A stretch of 64,000 nucleotides of DNA. Source: Acanthamoeba castellanii str. Neff (lineage: Eukaryota; Discosea; Longamoebia; Acanthamoebidae). The position numbers and the translations under genes were made by a program. Each line of letters starts with the position of its first letter. Positions within the stretch are counted from its first letter, which is position 1. The DNA lies in the NCBI RefSeq assembly GCF_000313135.1, contig NW_004457611.1, positions 295,224 through 359,223 of the forward strand, in the 5' to 3' direction. Shown here piece after piece: positions 32,788-44,589 of the stretch. Below the pieces are notes generated by a model that was not told the origin of the DNA, ran no database searches, and was given only the letters and a program-made list of their open reading frames with translations.

Positions 32788-35700
32788 ATGCAAGGGGGCG
32801 GGGGTCTGCCGTCGAGTTCGATCATGTTGAGCCTGGGTTCTTTCAAGCGGGGTCGTAATACGACCAAGTCCATGTCCAGCATTCCCAACAACGGCCTCTG
32901 CAACACCAGCTTCCAGAATGTGCCGATGGTTGCCGCCCCCATGGTCGTTGCTGCCGCGCCACCGCCTCACCACCCGCCGCCTCATGTGGTTCCATCTTCT
33001 TCATCTGGCGCCAGCGGTCCGACGTCCGACGTCCGATCTCTTTCACAGCATGGCCCCCAATCGACAACGAATCGTCGACCATCTCCAAGTAATCTCTCTT
33101 CATCATCGCTGCACGCACCTACGAAGAGGCCTCGAATGGATCCATCCTTCGAACCTCTCTCCTCCACAGCTTCTTCACCTTCACCTTCACCTTCAACTCA
33201 GCTGAGTCCGTCCCCACCAAGTAGTGGTCCTCTCGCCGCCACCTCGGCCACCAGCCGACTACAAAACACGCAGCGACGCGCTCCCTCTTCGTCTTGTTCT
33301 CCTTCACCCTCGGCTTATTCATCTTCATCTTCTCTTCCGCCATTCTCCTCTGCTGCTTCTTCTGCTCCTTCCTGGTCGTCGCAGGCTCCGAGGCCAGCGG
33401 CACACGCCCGGGCCGCACCGACGTCCGTCGTCATGGGCGACGAAGGCGACGATGACGATCTCTTCTTTTCGCAAATCGCCGGCGAGCTGGATAGCCTCAT
33501 CCCCGCTGGGCCTACTCCCACTCCTCCTCTTACTCAGACATTCGCTTCTTCTTCATCATCACCGTCGTCTTCTTCTTCTTCCCGCGTTGCGCCTCAACCG
33601 GCGCTCGCGTTGCCGTTCCCGTCGTCGTCGTCGGCGCCGTCTCTGGTTCCGCCGGTGGCGCGATCTTTTTCGTCGACGCTGGCCACGCCCACGAGCAGCA
33701 TCAGCGCCATTCCGCTGCGCAGCCCCGCCCCGCAGCTGCTCCTCCCGCCCTCCGTCGACGCCTCGGTTCTCATTCCCCTCACCCATCGCTGTGCTTGGGC
33801 TCGTGCTGACGTCACGTGTGCTTGTGTGGATCTGCTTGTGTATGGCGTCGACACCCATCACCATCATCATCATCGTCATCAGGGGATGCACATCGGGTCG
33901 TTCAAGCGCAACTCCCGGTTCAACACGGGCATCATGACCATGCAGACGGCCGTGGCCAACGCCGCTGCTGTTGGCGCCGGCGCCGGCGGTGCTGCACTGG
34001 GCTCGTCCACGGTGGGCGGGCCGGCTGGTGGTGGACTCTCCCTGACCATGAGCATGAGCGGCGTCGGCGAAAGGTCAGTCCCGTGTGTCGTGTGTCGTGT
34101 GCGTGTGTCGTGTGCCGTGTCGTCCGTGTGCCGTGTGCGGCATGGTAGCTGACGATGTAGAGGCAGATGTCTGGACGTGGTGCCGGAGAAGTTTGCCAAC
34201 GTGACCAAGGAGGACGTGCCCAACTCGCTCAAGTACTACAGCGACTTCTTCTCGATGCTCGAGGAGGAGTTCAACACCCTGCCCGACGCCGAGCCCGAGC
34301 CCTCCCCGCTCGAGAGCAACCCCGACCTGGCCCTCACCCACGAGCAGGAGCAGGTCCTGCAAATGGCCCTCTCCGGCATGTCCCTGTTCTTCACCGGCTG
34401 GTACGTTTTATTATTTACTATTTATTATTTACTATTTATTCTTGTCAATATTTTTAATTGAATATATGATGAATATTAATATTATTATATAATAGCGCGG
34501 GCACGGGCAAGTCGCTGCTGCTCAAGGAGATCGTGGCTCGCCTGCGCAAGGTTCAGCCGCCCGGAACGGTACCACTCAAACTCAACGCAACGCAACGCAA
34601 CGCAACGCAACGCAACGCAGCGGAGATTGATGCGGGTCGTGTGCAGGTGTATGTGACGGCGTCGACGGGTATCGCCGCGTGTCAGGTGGGCGGCATCACG
34701 CTGCACACGTTCGCCGGCGTCGGGCTGGCCAAGTACAAGGCCGAGAGCCTGGTCTTCAAGGTCAAAAAGGACCCCGTGGCCGTGAAGCGGTGGCGCAAGG
34801 TCAAGGTCATCGTCATCGACGAGGTGCGCCTCACTCACCAATCATAGCTCATTGCGTCACACACGCACGACAACAGCACACAACCAACAAACCGCACACG
34901 CACACGCACACGCGCCACCGCACACGCACACATATGTAGATTTCGATGCTGGCGGGCGAATTCTTCGACAAGGTGGAGTACGTGGCGCGGAAGATCCGGG
35001 AGGACGAGCGACCGTTCGGCGGCATCCAGGTGGTCCTCTGCGGCGACTTCCTGCAGCTGCCGCCCGTCATGGCCAAGCACCTGTGCTTCGAGTGCGAGTG
35101 CTGGCCTCGCGTCGTTCAGAAATCCGTGGAGCTCACTCAGGTGACCGCACACGCACACACACCACGCACGCACGCACACCACCACGCACGCACACCACAC
35201 ACACACGCACACAGGTGTTGACGTGGAGGGGTGGCTGCACAGGTGTTCCGTCAGTCGGAGACCGAGTTCATCAGCCTGCTCAACGAGATCCGCGTGGGCA
35301 ACGTATCGTTCGACACCCGATCGAAGCTCGAGGAGTGCGTGCGCCGCTCGATGAAGCGCAAGCAGGTCGACGACCAGCTCCGACAGCTGAAGCGGATGAC
35401 CAGCAATACGCAGCAGGCCGCCGCGCGTGCGACAACCGAGCGACGAGGCGGCCGCGGCGCTGAAGAGAACGAAAACGAAAACGACGAAGACGAGCCCTAC
35501 GATGCGTACTACGACGAGTTCGGTGGATTTGGAAGCGGCAATGCGGCCAAGCGTTGGTGCGGCGAGGCAGGGAGGAGGTGCCGCGAGACGAAGACATCCC
35601 GCCGACGCAGCTCTTCCCCACGCGGCGCGAGGTGGCCCACAGGAACCACGAGTGCCTGGCCGCGCTCCCCGGCAAAAGCGTACGCTCGCGTTTGCGTTTG

Positions 35701-37226
35701 CGTTTGCGTTTGTGTTTGCGTTTGGAGCTGACTTGTGGGAGGGTGGGGGTGGTGCGTGGTGTACATCAGTACTTCTTTAGGGCTGTGGACGAGGGCAAGG
35801 AGCCCTTCCTGGGCAAGCTCCAGAAATACTGCCCCGCGCCCGAAACACTCGAACTCAAGGTGGGCGCCCAGGTAACGCCTCCCTCTCTTTCGTGTGCCAA
35901 CGCACGCACGCACACGCACACGCACGACCGCACCCACGCCCGGGCACGCGGTACTCACTCCCAAGTGCCGCGCTCAGGTTATCCTCCTAATGAACCTGGC
36001 CTTCAGCGGCGGACTCGTGAACGGCGCCCGCGGAGTCGTCACCGGTAAGCAACCTACCCATTGCCTTGTGTTGTGTTGTGTTGCGTTGACGCCAATCGGC
36101 GACGCGGTCGTTTGCTGATCGGCGCCGGCCTGCCCATTGCTGCTGCTGTTGTCGGTTTGCGATACGTTGGGTGTCCTCATCAGGGTTCGCGAGCGATTCG
36201 AGCGAGGTGACGGTGGCGGGCCGCACGAGTTCGTCGGGCAAGGCCAAGCGGAAGAAGGTGGTCCTCGACGCCACCTACTACCCCGTCGTGCGCTTCACCA
36301 CCGGCCTGGAACGGTTCGCTTCTTCTCCTCTCCAGTTGCCCCACCCCCCGCGACCACTTGCCAAACTTCTGTGTCGTGTGCGCTCGTGTCGTGCTTCGCG
36401 TGCTTGTCGTGCGTGTCGTGCGTGTCGTGCGGTGCTTGCAGGATCATTTTGCCGGAGGAGTGGAAGTCCGAGGTGGGACCCAAGAAGGTGGCCTCGCGCA
36501 CGCAGATTCCGCTCAACCTGGCCTGGGCGCTCTCCATCCACAAGTCCCAAGGTACGTACCACCACTTTAGCTAATCTCGCACGCGCGCACGCACGCACAC
36601 GCACACGCATGCGCACGCGCTTGCGCTCGGCGTCCTCACGAACATGCACACACGCACGAACGCACACACGCAGGGATGACGCTGAGCAAGGTGGAGATGA
36701 ACCTAAGCCACGTATTTGCCTACGGCCAGGCCTACGTCGCCCTGTCCCGGTACTGATGATGACGATGCCTTCTTCACTTTCTCCCATGGTCGACGCCACG
36801 TACTTACGCAACCCGGACCCACCAAACAGAGCCCAGAATCTGGAGGGCCTCTACCTGATGGGCTTCGAGGCGGGCAAGGTGAGAGCGCACCCCAGGTACA
36901 TACGCACGACACGCACGCGCACGACACGCACACGCACGACCGCACACGCACGGCTGGTCACGGAGATCTGTAACTAATCGGCGGCATTCAGGGTGCTGGA
37001 GTACTACCGGCGGTTCTCGTCGTCGGTCGCCCTCAGACGCACCGGTCCATCGCAACCGCGACCATCGTCGTCGTCATCGTGGTCGGCGGCTTCGTCTTCG
37101 TCGTCATCTTGGCGCGCGCCGGCGTTGGCGCACGAAGAGCCGGTGGCCGCGGCTGCCGACTTCGAGGCCGACGAGCGGCAGTACCGCGAAGCGTGGGCTG
37201 ATGAAGACGAGGTCACGTGGGAGTGA
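32788..37226 (+). CDS. PIF1: PIF1-family DNA helicase
   Basis: Fourteen exons give 1046 residues: 32788-34073, 34167-34400, 34496-34568, 34647-34823, 34940-35140, 35243-35517, 35571-35679, 35770-35871, 35978-36044, 36184-36313, 36442-36551, 36674-36749, 36830-36895, 36992-37226. PIF1 is a 5'-to-3' superfamily 1B helicase acting at G-quadruplexes, telomeres and mitochondrial DNA. Motifs in order: CAGTGKS (Walker A), TASTGIAACQVGGITLHTFAG, KVIVIDEISML (Walker B), GGIQVVLCGDFLQLPPV, LTQVFRQ, INE/LLNEIRVG, LMNL...GLVNGARGVV, AWALSIHKSQGMTLSKVEM, YVALSR. The ~430-residue N-terminal extension is Ser/Pro/Thr low complexity and contains a repeated GSFKR motif (residues ~16 and ~373). A 53-bp intron (35518-35570) is needed to keep frame before the VPRDEDIPPTQLFPTR block. 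The (AACGC)n and (GCGTTT)n repeats are intronic. Confidence 0.95.
34583..34619. repeat. Intronic (CAACG)n pentanucleotide repeat
   Basis: Seven CAACG units in the PIF1 intron 34569-34646. Confidence 0.85.
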
Positions 37227-37333
37227 GATCACCGGCCGCTGACGGTACTGGCGTGTGCGTTCTCGACGTCATCACGCACTGACGGCCAGGTTATGGAAGG
37301 CGCCACGCAGATAACGGACCAAAAGAGCACCAA

Positions 37334-37454
37334 CCAATCAACACGTAAGCTGACCACCTGGCGCTCTGTTTTCGGATTGGTTGACCAGCAAATTAACTCC
37401 AAAGGATACCAATCAGATTCAAACTGATTAGCCCGCAATTACCAAACGACCAAT
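37334..37454 (+). promoter_or_regulatory. CCAAT-box cluster before CAP-papain gene
   Basis: CCAAT boxes in either orientation at 37334-37338, 37376-37380, 37409-37413 and 37450-37454, spaced 33-42 bases apart and 140-260 bases upstream of the ATG at 37595. Regular spacing near four helical turns suggests a bona fide promoter array, likely for NF-Y-type factors. Confidence 0.5.
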
Positions 37455-37594
37455 CCCAGCGATGGTGTTACCCCGTTGGGCGCCTGCCGGGTGCCCATTT
37501 ATTAGCTTACGCCCAGCCTCTCCCGCACACTTTGTACTATCCACTACACCACCACAACAAGAGAGTTACTTGAAGAGCGAAAGCCGATAAAAAG

Positions 37595-40500
37595 ATGCAC
37601 CACCGTCATCTTTTCGGTTTCGTCTTCGTTCTTTTCTGCGTCGTCGCGGCCGCGCTAGTGCCACGCGCGGAGGCCTACGGCGAGCCCGTCTCCAGCCGCC
37701 CCTCCTACCAGGAACGCACCGTGGGTGCCCTCATCAACGCCGCACGCGTCGGTACCGCTCTCTTCTCTCTTTCGCCCACACAGCAACTTTAGATCGCCAA
37801 GATGTAAGAGAGCTGCTGACGTGTACTTTTTTATGTGCTCCTTGCATACCAGGTCCGTCCGGGTTCGCGGCGGCCTACATGGCCACGGCGGGCTACCCGG
37901 CGTCGGGCATCGCCGACGGGCTCCCCGCGCAGCTGCCGCTCTACTTCGACCCCAAGCTCTCCGAGGCCGCGTCGGGCCACTCCCAGGACCTCGCCGTACG
38001 GCCACCCGCCCGCGCCCCCGATTCAACTGTGGTGGTGACTCACCGCCGCGTGTCGTGTTGCGCGTGTCGTGTCGTGTGTCGTTGTTTTCCTGCTGTAGAA
38101 CAACTGCCACGCGGTTCAGTTCAATAGCTGCGACGGCACCGCGTGGTACACTCGCGTGCGCAACATCTACAGCTGCACTGGGTACGCGCCACACCGCGGC
38201 GCCGCGCGCTCTGGTGCGGGTGTTGTGTTTGAATCATAACATGCGGGTGTGGCGTGACGCCAGACTCGTGGGCGAGGGCCTGCAGTACGCCTACAGCGGC
38301 GACCCGCTGACGGCCGTGAGCGATGGCGTCTGCGGGTGGAACCAGGACGCCAGCGGCAACTACGTCTGCTGTCCCGGTATACTGCTCTCGCGCTCTTGCC
38401 CTCTGATTCACTTTCATTGCTAAACTCACACGACCGCACACGCACAAACGTTGATTCAACGCAGCGAGTGGCAAGACCAGCAGCGGCAGCACGTGCAATG
38501 GACTGCGCAACATGTACCTGTCGTCGAGCTACAGCCGCTTCGGCGTGGGCTACGGCGCCGACGCCCAGACCGGCTACTACTACTGGTACGTTCGTTTTCT
38601 CTCTCTCTTTCTCACGCCCGTGGCTGACTGGAATTCCGTCGCTTCGCGCTTCGTTCTTTTGCGCATTCCTTCCTCTCAACTAGGACGACCGACTACGGCG
38701 CGTGCAACACGGAGACCTACGCCAATCCGATCGCGTCCGGCTCGCACCTGATCCAATCGGGCAACGTGCGGTTCTTCGCGGCCTACTACGACGCCGTCGG
38801 CGCGCCCCAGAGCGCCAAGGTCTTCGTCGGCGGCTCGCCCCTCGACCTCGCCCTCGACGCCGGCACCGGCAACCAGGTAACTAGACTTTTTTTTTTAACT
38901 CCGAATCACTGCCGCGGCCGGCTGACGTGTGCTGGTTGCAGGGTAACTACTACGCCGTGTCGGCGGCCGGGAGCGGGTGCAGGTCGTACTACTTCCAGTT
39001 CACGTCGGCCAGCGGCGGCGTCTACCGCCTCCCGGAGACGGGCTACTTCAACACCTTTGGCGAGGGCTCGTGCTCGACCGACTGGACCTCGACTCCCGGT
39101 TCGCCCCGCTTTTCTTCATTCGCCCTTCCTCTTTTTCGCCCCGCAATGCTGACGTGGACTGTTGCCTGTGGGGGGGCGGGGCGGGGCGAAAAAGTGGGTG
39201 GAACGGTGACGACCGTGCCGGATCCGCCCCAGAATGTGGCGGTGAGCGGCGTCACGACGTCGTCGGCCACCATCTCGTGGGCGGCCCCGGCCACCGACGG
39301 CGGCAGCGCCCTGACCGGCTACACCGTCTACATCCGGGCCTACGGCACCGAGTTCCCCGCCGAAGTCACTGGCGGCACCAGCATCACCTTCACCGGTTCG
39401 TCACCCAAACCGCACACGCACACACTCATATACGACACGCACGCACTCAAATGACACGCACACACGCGCGCGTGTGCGGTTTGTTTAGGAATCTCGCCGG
39501 GCACGTCGTGTTCGGTGGTGGTGGTGGCGCACAACGCGGTGGGCTCGAGTGCCAACTCGACCGAGGCCACCTTCATCACGCTGGTGGTGACCGACCCGTC
39601 GCCGGCCGCCTCGCCATCGCCCTCGCCCGCGGCCCCGTCGCCCAGCGCCACCCCGTCGTCCACCCCGCCGCCCGGCGTCTCGGCCACCCCCTCGAGCGCT
39701 CCGTCGCAGTCGCCGTCGCCCTCGGCCTCGCCCGCCAGCAACGGCCTCCCCGCCTGCAACAGCGCCTCGTGCCGTGCGTGCTCCCCCCCCACACCGCGCG
39801 CCGTGTGCCGTCGTATCGTGTCGTGTCGTGTCGTGTCGTGTCGTGTCGTGTCGTGCTGACGCGTGTTGTGTGCGCAGTGCCGGCGTCGTTCGACTTCCAC
39901 CAGCAGACCGGCTGCTTCGCCGGCATTCTCGACCAGGGCCAGTGCGGCAGGTACGCTTCGCTCCACTCTGTACGCGTGTGCGGTACTCCGCGCGTGTCTT
40001 TCTCTGACCGCACGACACGCGCCGCCACGCGACACGACACGCGTCGAGCAGCTGCTATTCGTTCTGCGTGGCGAGCGCGAACGCCGACCGTGTGTGCTAC
40101 GCGCAGGGCGCGCGCCCGGTGCTCTCGCCGCAGGAGATTCTCGACTGCGGGAAGGGCTTCGTGTGGTTCGGCGCGACGGGCTGCAACGGCGGCGACCCCT
40201 ACCGCGCGGCCCAGGTGGTCCGCGACAACGGCCTCCCGTCGGCCTCCTCCACCGCCCTCTCGGCCGGCTGCCGCCGCTACCGCTGCTACAACGGCAACTG
40301 CGACGCCACACCCACCTGCAACGTACGCCGTCCGCACTCGCCCACCGCACTCGCGCGTCGCACTCACCGTGCGTGTCGTGTCATGTGTGTGCAGTCGGGT
40401 TGCGATGATGGGTCCAGCGCGCAAAAGTACAGGGCGTCGAGCGCGTACCGGGTGACGGGAGTGGACAACACGCGGCTGGAGATCTACAACAACGGACCGG

Positions 40501-41914
40501 TGACGGCCATCTTCGACGTGTGCCAGAGCTTCTACGACTTCTACAGCGACCGCAACAACGCCGGCAAGGTCTGGCCGGGCACCTGCTCGTCATCGGCGTC
40601 GGACTACGTCGGCGGCCACGCCATCGCCGTCGTCGGGTACACCACGCAACACACGCATGACCGCACGCGCGCGCGCAACACGCGCACTTACGCCGGTTGG
40701 TGCGTTCGTACGTGTGTGTGTCTCATAGTTGGGGTACGGACGTCAATGGTGTCGACTACTGGCTCATCGAGAACTCGTGGAGCACGCAGTGGGGCGACAA
40801 GGGTACGCACCACACGACACACGACACACGACACACGACACGACACACAAACATGCAGCACGACACTCACGGCGTGGCCCGCGCCGCCACAGGCTACTAT
40901 CGTATGAAGCGGGGCGTGAACCAGGCGGGCATCGAGGGCTACGTGTCGGCTGCCGGGTTCACCCGCACCAACAAGCGCTTCGGTGGCGTCTCGGCTGCGG
41001 CGGCCGACTCGGGCACGCCGAACACCCCCGCCGGCGCCCCGGTCACCGCGCCCACCGACCACCCCGTGACCCTGCGCAGCTCCCAGTACGCGCTCGAGCT
41101 GTGGCACTTCAACGCCCACAAGGATGACTACGCCGGCAAGTCGCTGGCGCTGCCCACCAACGACAACAACAACGCGACTACGAAGCGGCAATCGGCGGCG
41201 GCGGCGCAGCCGGTGGGCTCGCTGACGACCCACTCGGGCTTCGCGGTGTCGAGCGTCAACCAGGCCACGCTGCAGGTCACGTCGGGCCAGAGCGTGTTCG
41301 TCGACTTTGTGGCGACCAACGGCGCCGAGACGGTCAACCTCGTCGCCACGGTCAGCTACGGCGCTGCCGGGGGTGCCGCCTCTGCCGCGGGTGTCAGCGT
41401 CGGTACGTCGTGTCGTGTCGCTGTGTGTCGTGTCGTGCGTTGTGTGGTGTGTGCGGTCGTGTCTAACTTGGTTGTTTTTCTCGTGTGTAGCGTCGGCTGG
41501 TGGCGGCGCGGTGCTGAGCACGGGAGCGATCATCGGCATTGCCGTGGGCGGCGCCGTGGCTGTGGTGCTGCTGGCGGGCGTGACCGCGGCCGTCGTGGTG
41601 GGCGCCGTCGCAGTCTACAAAAAGAGGCAGGCCCACGAAGCCTTCAACTACGGAGACCACGCCGTCGAGGTACGCACACGCACACGACACATACACGACA
41701 CAACACACGCACACGCACGCACACAATCGCACAACAAGCGGGGGTGCTCACGCTGATGGTGGGATCTGGCCAGATGGAGGCCCAGGGTGGTGGCATGGCG
41801 GCGGCGCCTGCGCCTGCGGAGGAGAGGAAGGCCAAGCGATCGACGTGGTTCGAGCGGAGGAAGCTCTTCCAGTCCATCACCGGGCGCAGCCCGCCCGTCC
41901 GCGTTGACAACTAA
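37595..41914 (+). CDS. Membrane-anchored CAP / FN3 / papain-like protease chimera
   Basis: Sixteen exons, all in phase, give 980 residues. Layout: signal peptide (FGFVFVLFCVVAAALVPRAEA); a CAP/SCP-PR1-like domain (~38-170: ALINAARVGPSGFAAAYM, LPLYFDPKLSEAASGHSQDL, FNSCDGTAWYTRVRNIYSC); a Cys-containing segment (YSRFGVGYGADAQTGYYYW); a fibronectin type III domain (~325-410: PDPPQNVAVSGVTTSSATIS); a Pro/Ser mucin-like linker; a C1 papain-like peptidase (~485-730) with Cys in GQCGSCYSF, GCNGGDP, His in VGGHAIAVVG and Asn in IENSWSTQWG; a ~140-residue extracellular region; one membrane span (GIAVGGAVAVVLLAGVTAAVVVG) and a ~60-residue basic tail. The CAP tetrad His (usually QHNSCDG) is Phe here. 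The protease triad is complete, with Tyr replacing the usual Trp after the Cys. No typical pro-domain is seen before the protease. Likely a cell-surface or phagosomal protease. Confidence 0.88.
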
Positions 41915-42034
41915 GCGAGAGCTCCACCACCTTCTTCTTCCTCCTGTATTCTACATCTATTTATTTCAATTATTTATTTCAATTATTTATTTTATTTATT
42001 GCTGTGTTCTGTTTGCTGTTCAAACAGTCGTGGG

Positions 42035-43124
42035 CTACTCCAGCAGAATCACCGGCTCGTCGCCGGGAGCAGAAGCGATAGCTGGCCCATCCTGGCTCGA
42101 GCAGGGCACCAGACGGGTGTAGTCGAGCTCAAGGTCCCTGAAGCTGTGTGGGTTGCCGCCGATGATGTAGCACATCACCGTTGAGTCGTCGTCGGCGACG
42201 GTGAAGGCCGGCGTGCGGACCAGCACCCAGCCCTTGCCGACCCACGGCGCCAGCAGCTGCTTCGCCTGGTCCTTGTCCTGCTTGAAGCTGGCCAGCTTAC
42301 CGTCCGCGCCGAAGAGGCCGTCGAGCTTATGCACGTCGGCCGCGCGGTGCTCGGGCGCCAACGCGAAAACGCTCCAGTCGGCCGTGAAGTCGACCGCTCT
42401 GGCGGACGCAAAGCGCATGCGCCACTCCGCACGGTAGCGGCCGCGCGGCACCCAGCGGACCAGCGTTCGGATCTCCAGCCAGAAGACGTACTTAAGGTGG
42501 TAGACGCGGCCGCGGGCGGACGGCGCGTTCACCTCGCACCAGTGCTCCCCGTCGAGCCACACCACGCAGTAGGCCGTGGAGTTGAGGTAGAGGCGCGAAC
42601 GCAGCATCGCCAGCGGGTCGCGCAGCAGCAGCGCTCGAACGCTCTCTGGAGCCGCGTCCAACGTGTGGCCCTGGCAGAGCTTGGCCGCCCATGGCCCCCA
42701 CAGCGCCTTCGGGTGGTGGGCCAGGAGCAGCAAGCGCATGCGCGTGGACACGCGTGACAGGGCGACGAGTGCACGGAAGGGGAGGAAGGAGGCCAGATGC
42801 ACCACAAGCTCGGGGAAGAGGCCTTGCAAGGTCAGCTGCTGCTCGTGTTCGAGAGGCTGGCTGTCTTCGTCTGTGATTGGGGGGGGGGCTGGGTTAATAA
42901 TAACCAATCCATTAAGGCCAGAGCGCCAGCAAAGCTCTACCTTTTCCCACAAATAAAGGGCTTCGGTCAGCTAAGCGCTGCTCCTCCCTTGTCCACCATG
43001 TGGATGCGGTTTGGGTCGTAGCGGTAGTCCTGGAGGAGGGTGAGGCGGACGTCTTCTTCCGCTTTGGCGAGTCTTGCCCCGAGGTGGCCGGTGCCTCCTC
43101 CGCCACGCCGCTCGTCCTCTTCAT
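42035..43124 (-). CDS. F-box protein with PP2-like (phloem lectin) domain
   Basis: Two exons (43124-42941, 42870-42035) in phase give 339 residues. The first exon is a basic leader (MKRTSGVAEEAPATSGQDSP, KRKK). An F-box follows: LFPELVVHLASFLPFRALVA then LSRVSTRMRLL, the usual SKP1-binding helices of SCF ubiquitin ligases. The C-terminal half resembles the PP2 module of plant F-box/PP2 proteins (VFWLEIRTLVRWVPRGRYRA, EWRMRFA), which binds glycans. Predicted role: substrate receptor of an SCF ligase, perhaps for glycoproteins. Another minus-strand reading of the first exon ends ...DPNRIHMVDKGGAALS, but it lacks an ATG and a continuation. Confidence 0.75.
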
Positions 43125-43490
43125 CTTCTTGCGGCAGGAGGATTAAAAAGTTGCACAACCAAAGTTTCTGGTGGGTATTAATAATAAATTTTGAAACTTT
43201 TCCTGGTAGGGTTGGAGCAGTGCTGTAATAAATAAATAACAATATTAATTAGGTGTCCAGAATTTGACGGGAATCGAACCAGCGAAAAGGAGGCGGAAAG
43301 TGGGGAGGACGGGGCAGAGAAGGAAGCTGATGGCACCCTGTTGGTCGTGGAGTGGTTAGAGTGACAGACATAGAGCGCACGGGGAAGGACTGAATGACCA
43401 CCCTTTCACCCCCCGGCTCAGAAGATGACAGTACAACCACAACACCAACAACAACATCAACTGCAGCAAGACCCAAGGAGCTAAGAGAGA
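43125..43490. other. Divergent promoter region
   Basis: Region between the F-box gene and the UPF0045 gene. Contains an AT-rich tract and polypurine sequence; no gene seen. A GAATCGAACC tRNA-like string at 43268-43280 has no cloverleaf. Confidence 0.4.
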
Positions 43491-43930
43491 ATGAGCCGCG
43501 GCGGAAAGATGATAGTCGAGATCGAGACGCTGCCCTTCCCCGAGGGCAACTCCAGGAACAAGTACCACAACGTGGAGGAGGCCATCTCCATCGTTGAGAA
43601 GTCGGGACTCAAGTACGAGGTGAGCCCTCTCTGCACCACCCTTGAAGGTACGTCGCGCGTCACCTTCATCAACGCCTTCTTCATGAAGCAGACAGTACCA
43701 CAGAAGAAGAAGGAGGCGACCTACCTTTGGTTGGATCGTGTACAGGGAGCCCCGACGAGGTGTGGAGCGTGCTGAGGCGCATGCACGAGGCCACGCTCCA
43801 GGCGGGCGCCGAGAAGGTCCACACGAACATCAAGCTGTGCCAGGCCGCGCAGGACTCCAAGTACAGCGAAGACAACATCGAGAGCCTGACGAGGAAGTAC
43901 AGAGGACAGACCAAGCCCACGGGCATGTAG
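43491..43930 (+). CDS. UPF0045/MTH1187 family thiamine-binding-like protein
   Basis: Two exons (43491-43647, 43746-43930) give 113 residues, the normal size for this small ferredoxin-like fold. Family landmarks: IVEIETLPFPEGNSRNKYHN, then VEEAISIVEKSGLKYEVSPL, CTTLEG (the ligand-loop block T-T-x-E-G), and a second half with EATLQAGAEKVHTNIKLCQA. MTH1187/YkoF-type proteins bind thiamine or related small molecules and are mostly known from prokaryotes and fungi; the ligand here is inferred. The single intron falls directly after the CTTLEG loop. Confidence 0.75.
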
Positions 43931-44200
43931 TGATTCACCAAGCAAGACAGCAGCCAAGCAAGCTGGAGGAGACGAGAACTCGTTGAAGATTGAGAGCCTC
44001 TCCACTAAATAGAGATTCATTGCTCCAAACCACAAACAGAGGAGAGGTACGGTCGCCAAGCACCCTATGTCGAGGAAGCGGCCGTTGATGAAGGAAAGAC
44101 TAAATCTGCGTACGCAAATGAAAGCGTAAGGGGGCTGAAGATCAGAAGAATGGAGCGAGAGAAACGACTACGTACCATACAGAGCCGAAGAAGTCGGGCT

Positions 44201-44589
44201 TTATGGGTTGAAGAGGGGAGCAAGCTGGCCCTCCTCTTCGAGCATGAGCGCCTCATCGTAGCCCTGGTCAGACGAGGGCGAAGATTTCATTCAGATCACG
44301 TGCCTTAGAAACTGAAGCATTGCGGGCAAACGTACGCCAATGAACTTGCCATTGATGAAGAGCTGGGGCAGCTTCCTCTGGCCGCTCCTCTGGTGCATCT
44401 CCAGCGCTTGGGCTCATCGCTGGCGACGTCGAAGCAGTCGTACTTTACCTTCTTCGTATCAAGCAGGAAGATGAGCGACTGCTGATCCTTCTTCACGGGC
44501 AGCGAAGCCGTGGCAGTCGTCATGAAGAGCTCCACCGGCACCGTGTTGCCGCACTGCTTGGCAGAAACGGAAGGGGCAACGTAAGCCAT
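44201..44589 (-). pseudogene. SH3BGR/glutaredoxin-like protein with a frameshift
   Basis: Two exons (44589-44336, 44263-44201). Thioredoxin-fold protein of the SH3BGR type: VPVELFMTTATASLPVKKDQ, then FLLDTKKVKYDCFDVASDEP, LPQLFINGKFIG, and final YDEALMLEEEGQLAPLF. These proteins resemble glutaredoxins but normally lack the redox Cys pair, as here. Exon 1 is 254 bases, one short of what phase requires: the frame shifts at about 44407 between DEPK and the ...EMHQRSGQRKLPQLF block. No intron can absorb this. Either a sequencing error or a recent null allele; everything else is well preserved, so I lean to an error or very recent loss. Confidence 0.6.

Noticed and set aside
33850..33882. Run of His codons resembling a His tag in PIF1
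   Set aside because: It is a CAT/CAC repeat of native low-complexity or intron sequence, with no vector context.
35518..35570. Apparent frameshift in PIF1
   Set aside because: A 53-bp GT-AG intron in the correct phase explains the frame change.
42967..43160. Alternative minus-strand frame ending DPNRIHMVDKGGAALS
   Set aside because: No start codon or partner exon, while the other frame splices in phase into the F-box exon.
43262..43285. tRNA-like string GAATCGAACC
   Set aside because: The flanks do not form T-arm, anticodon or acceptor stems on either strand.
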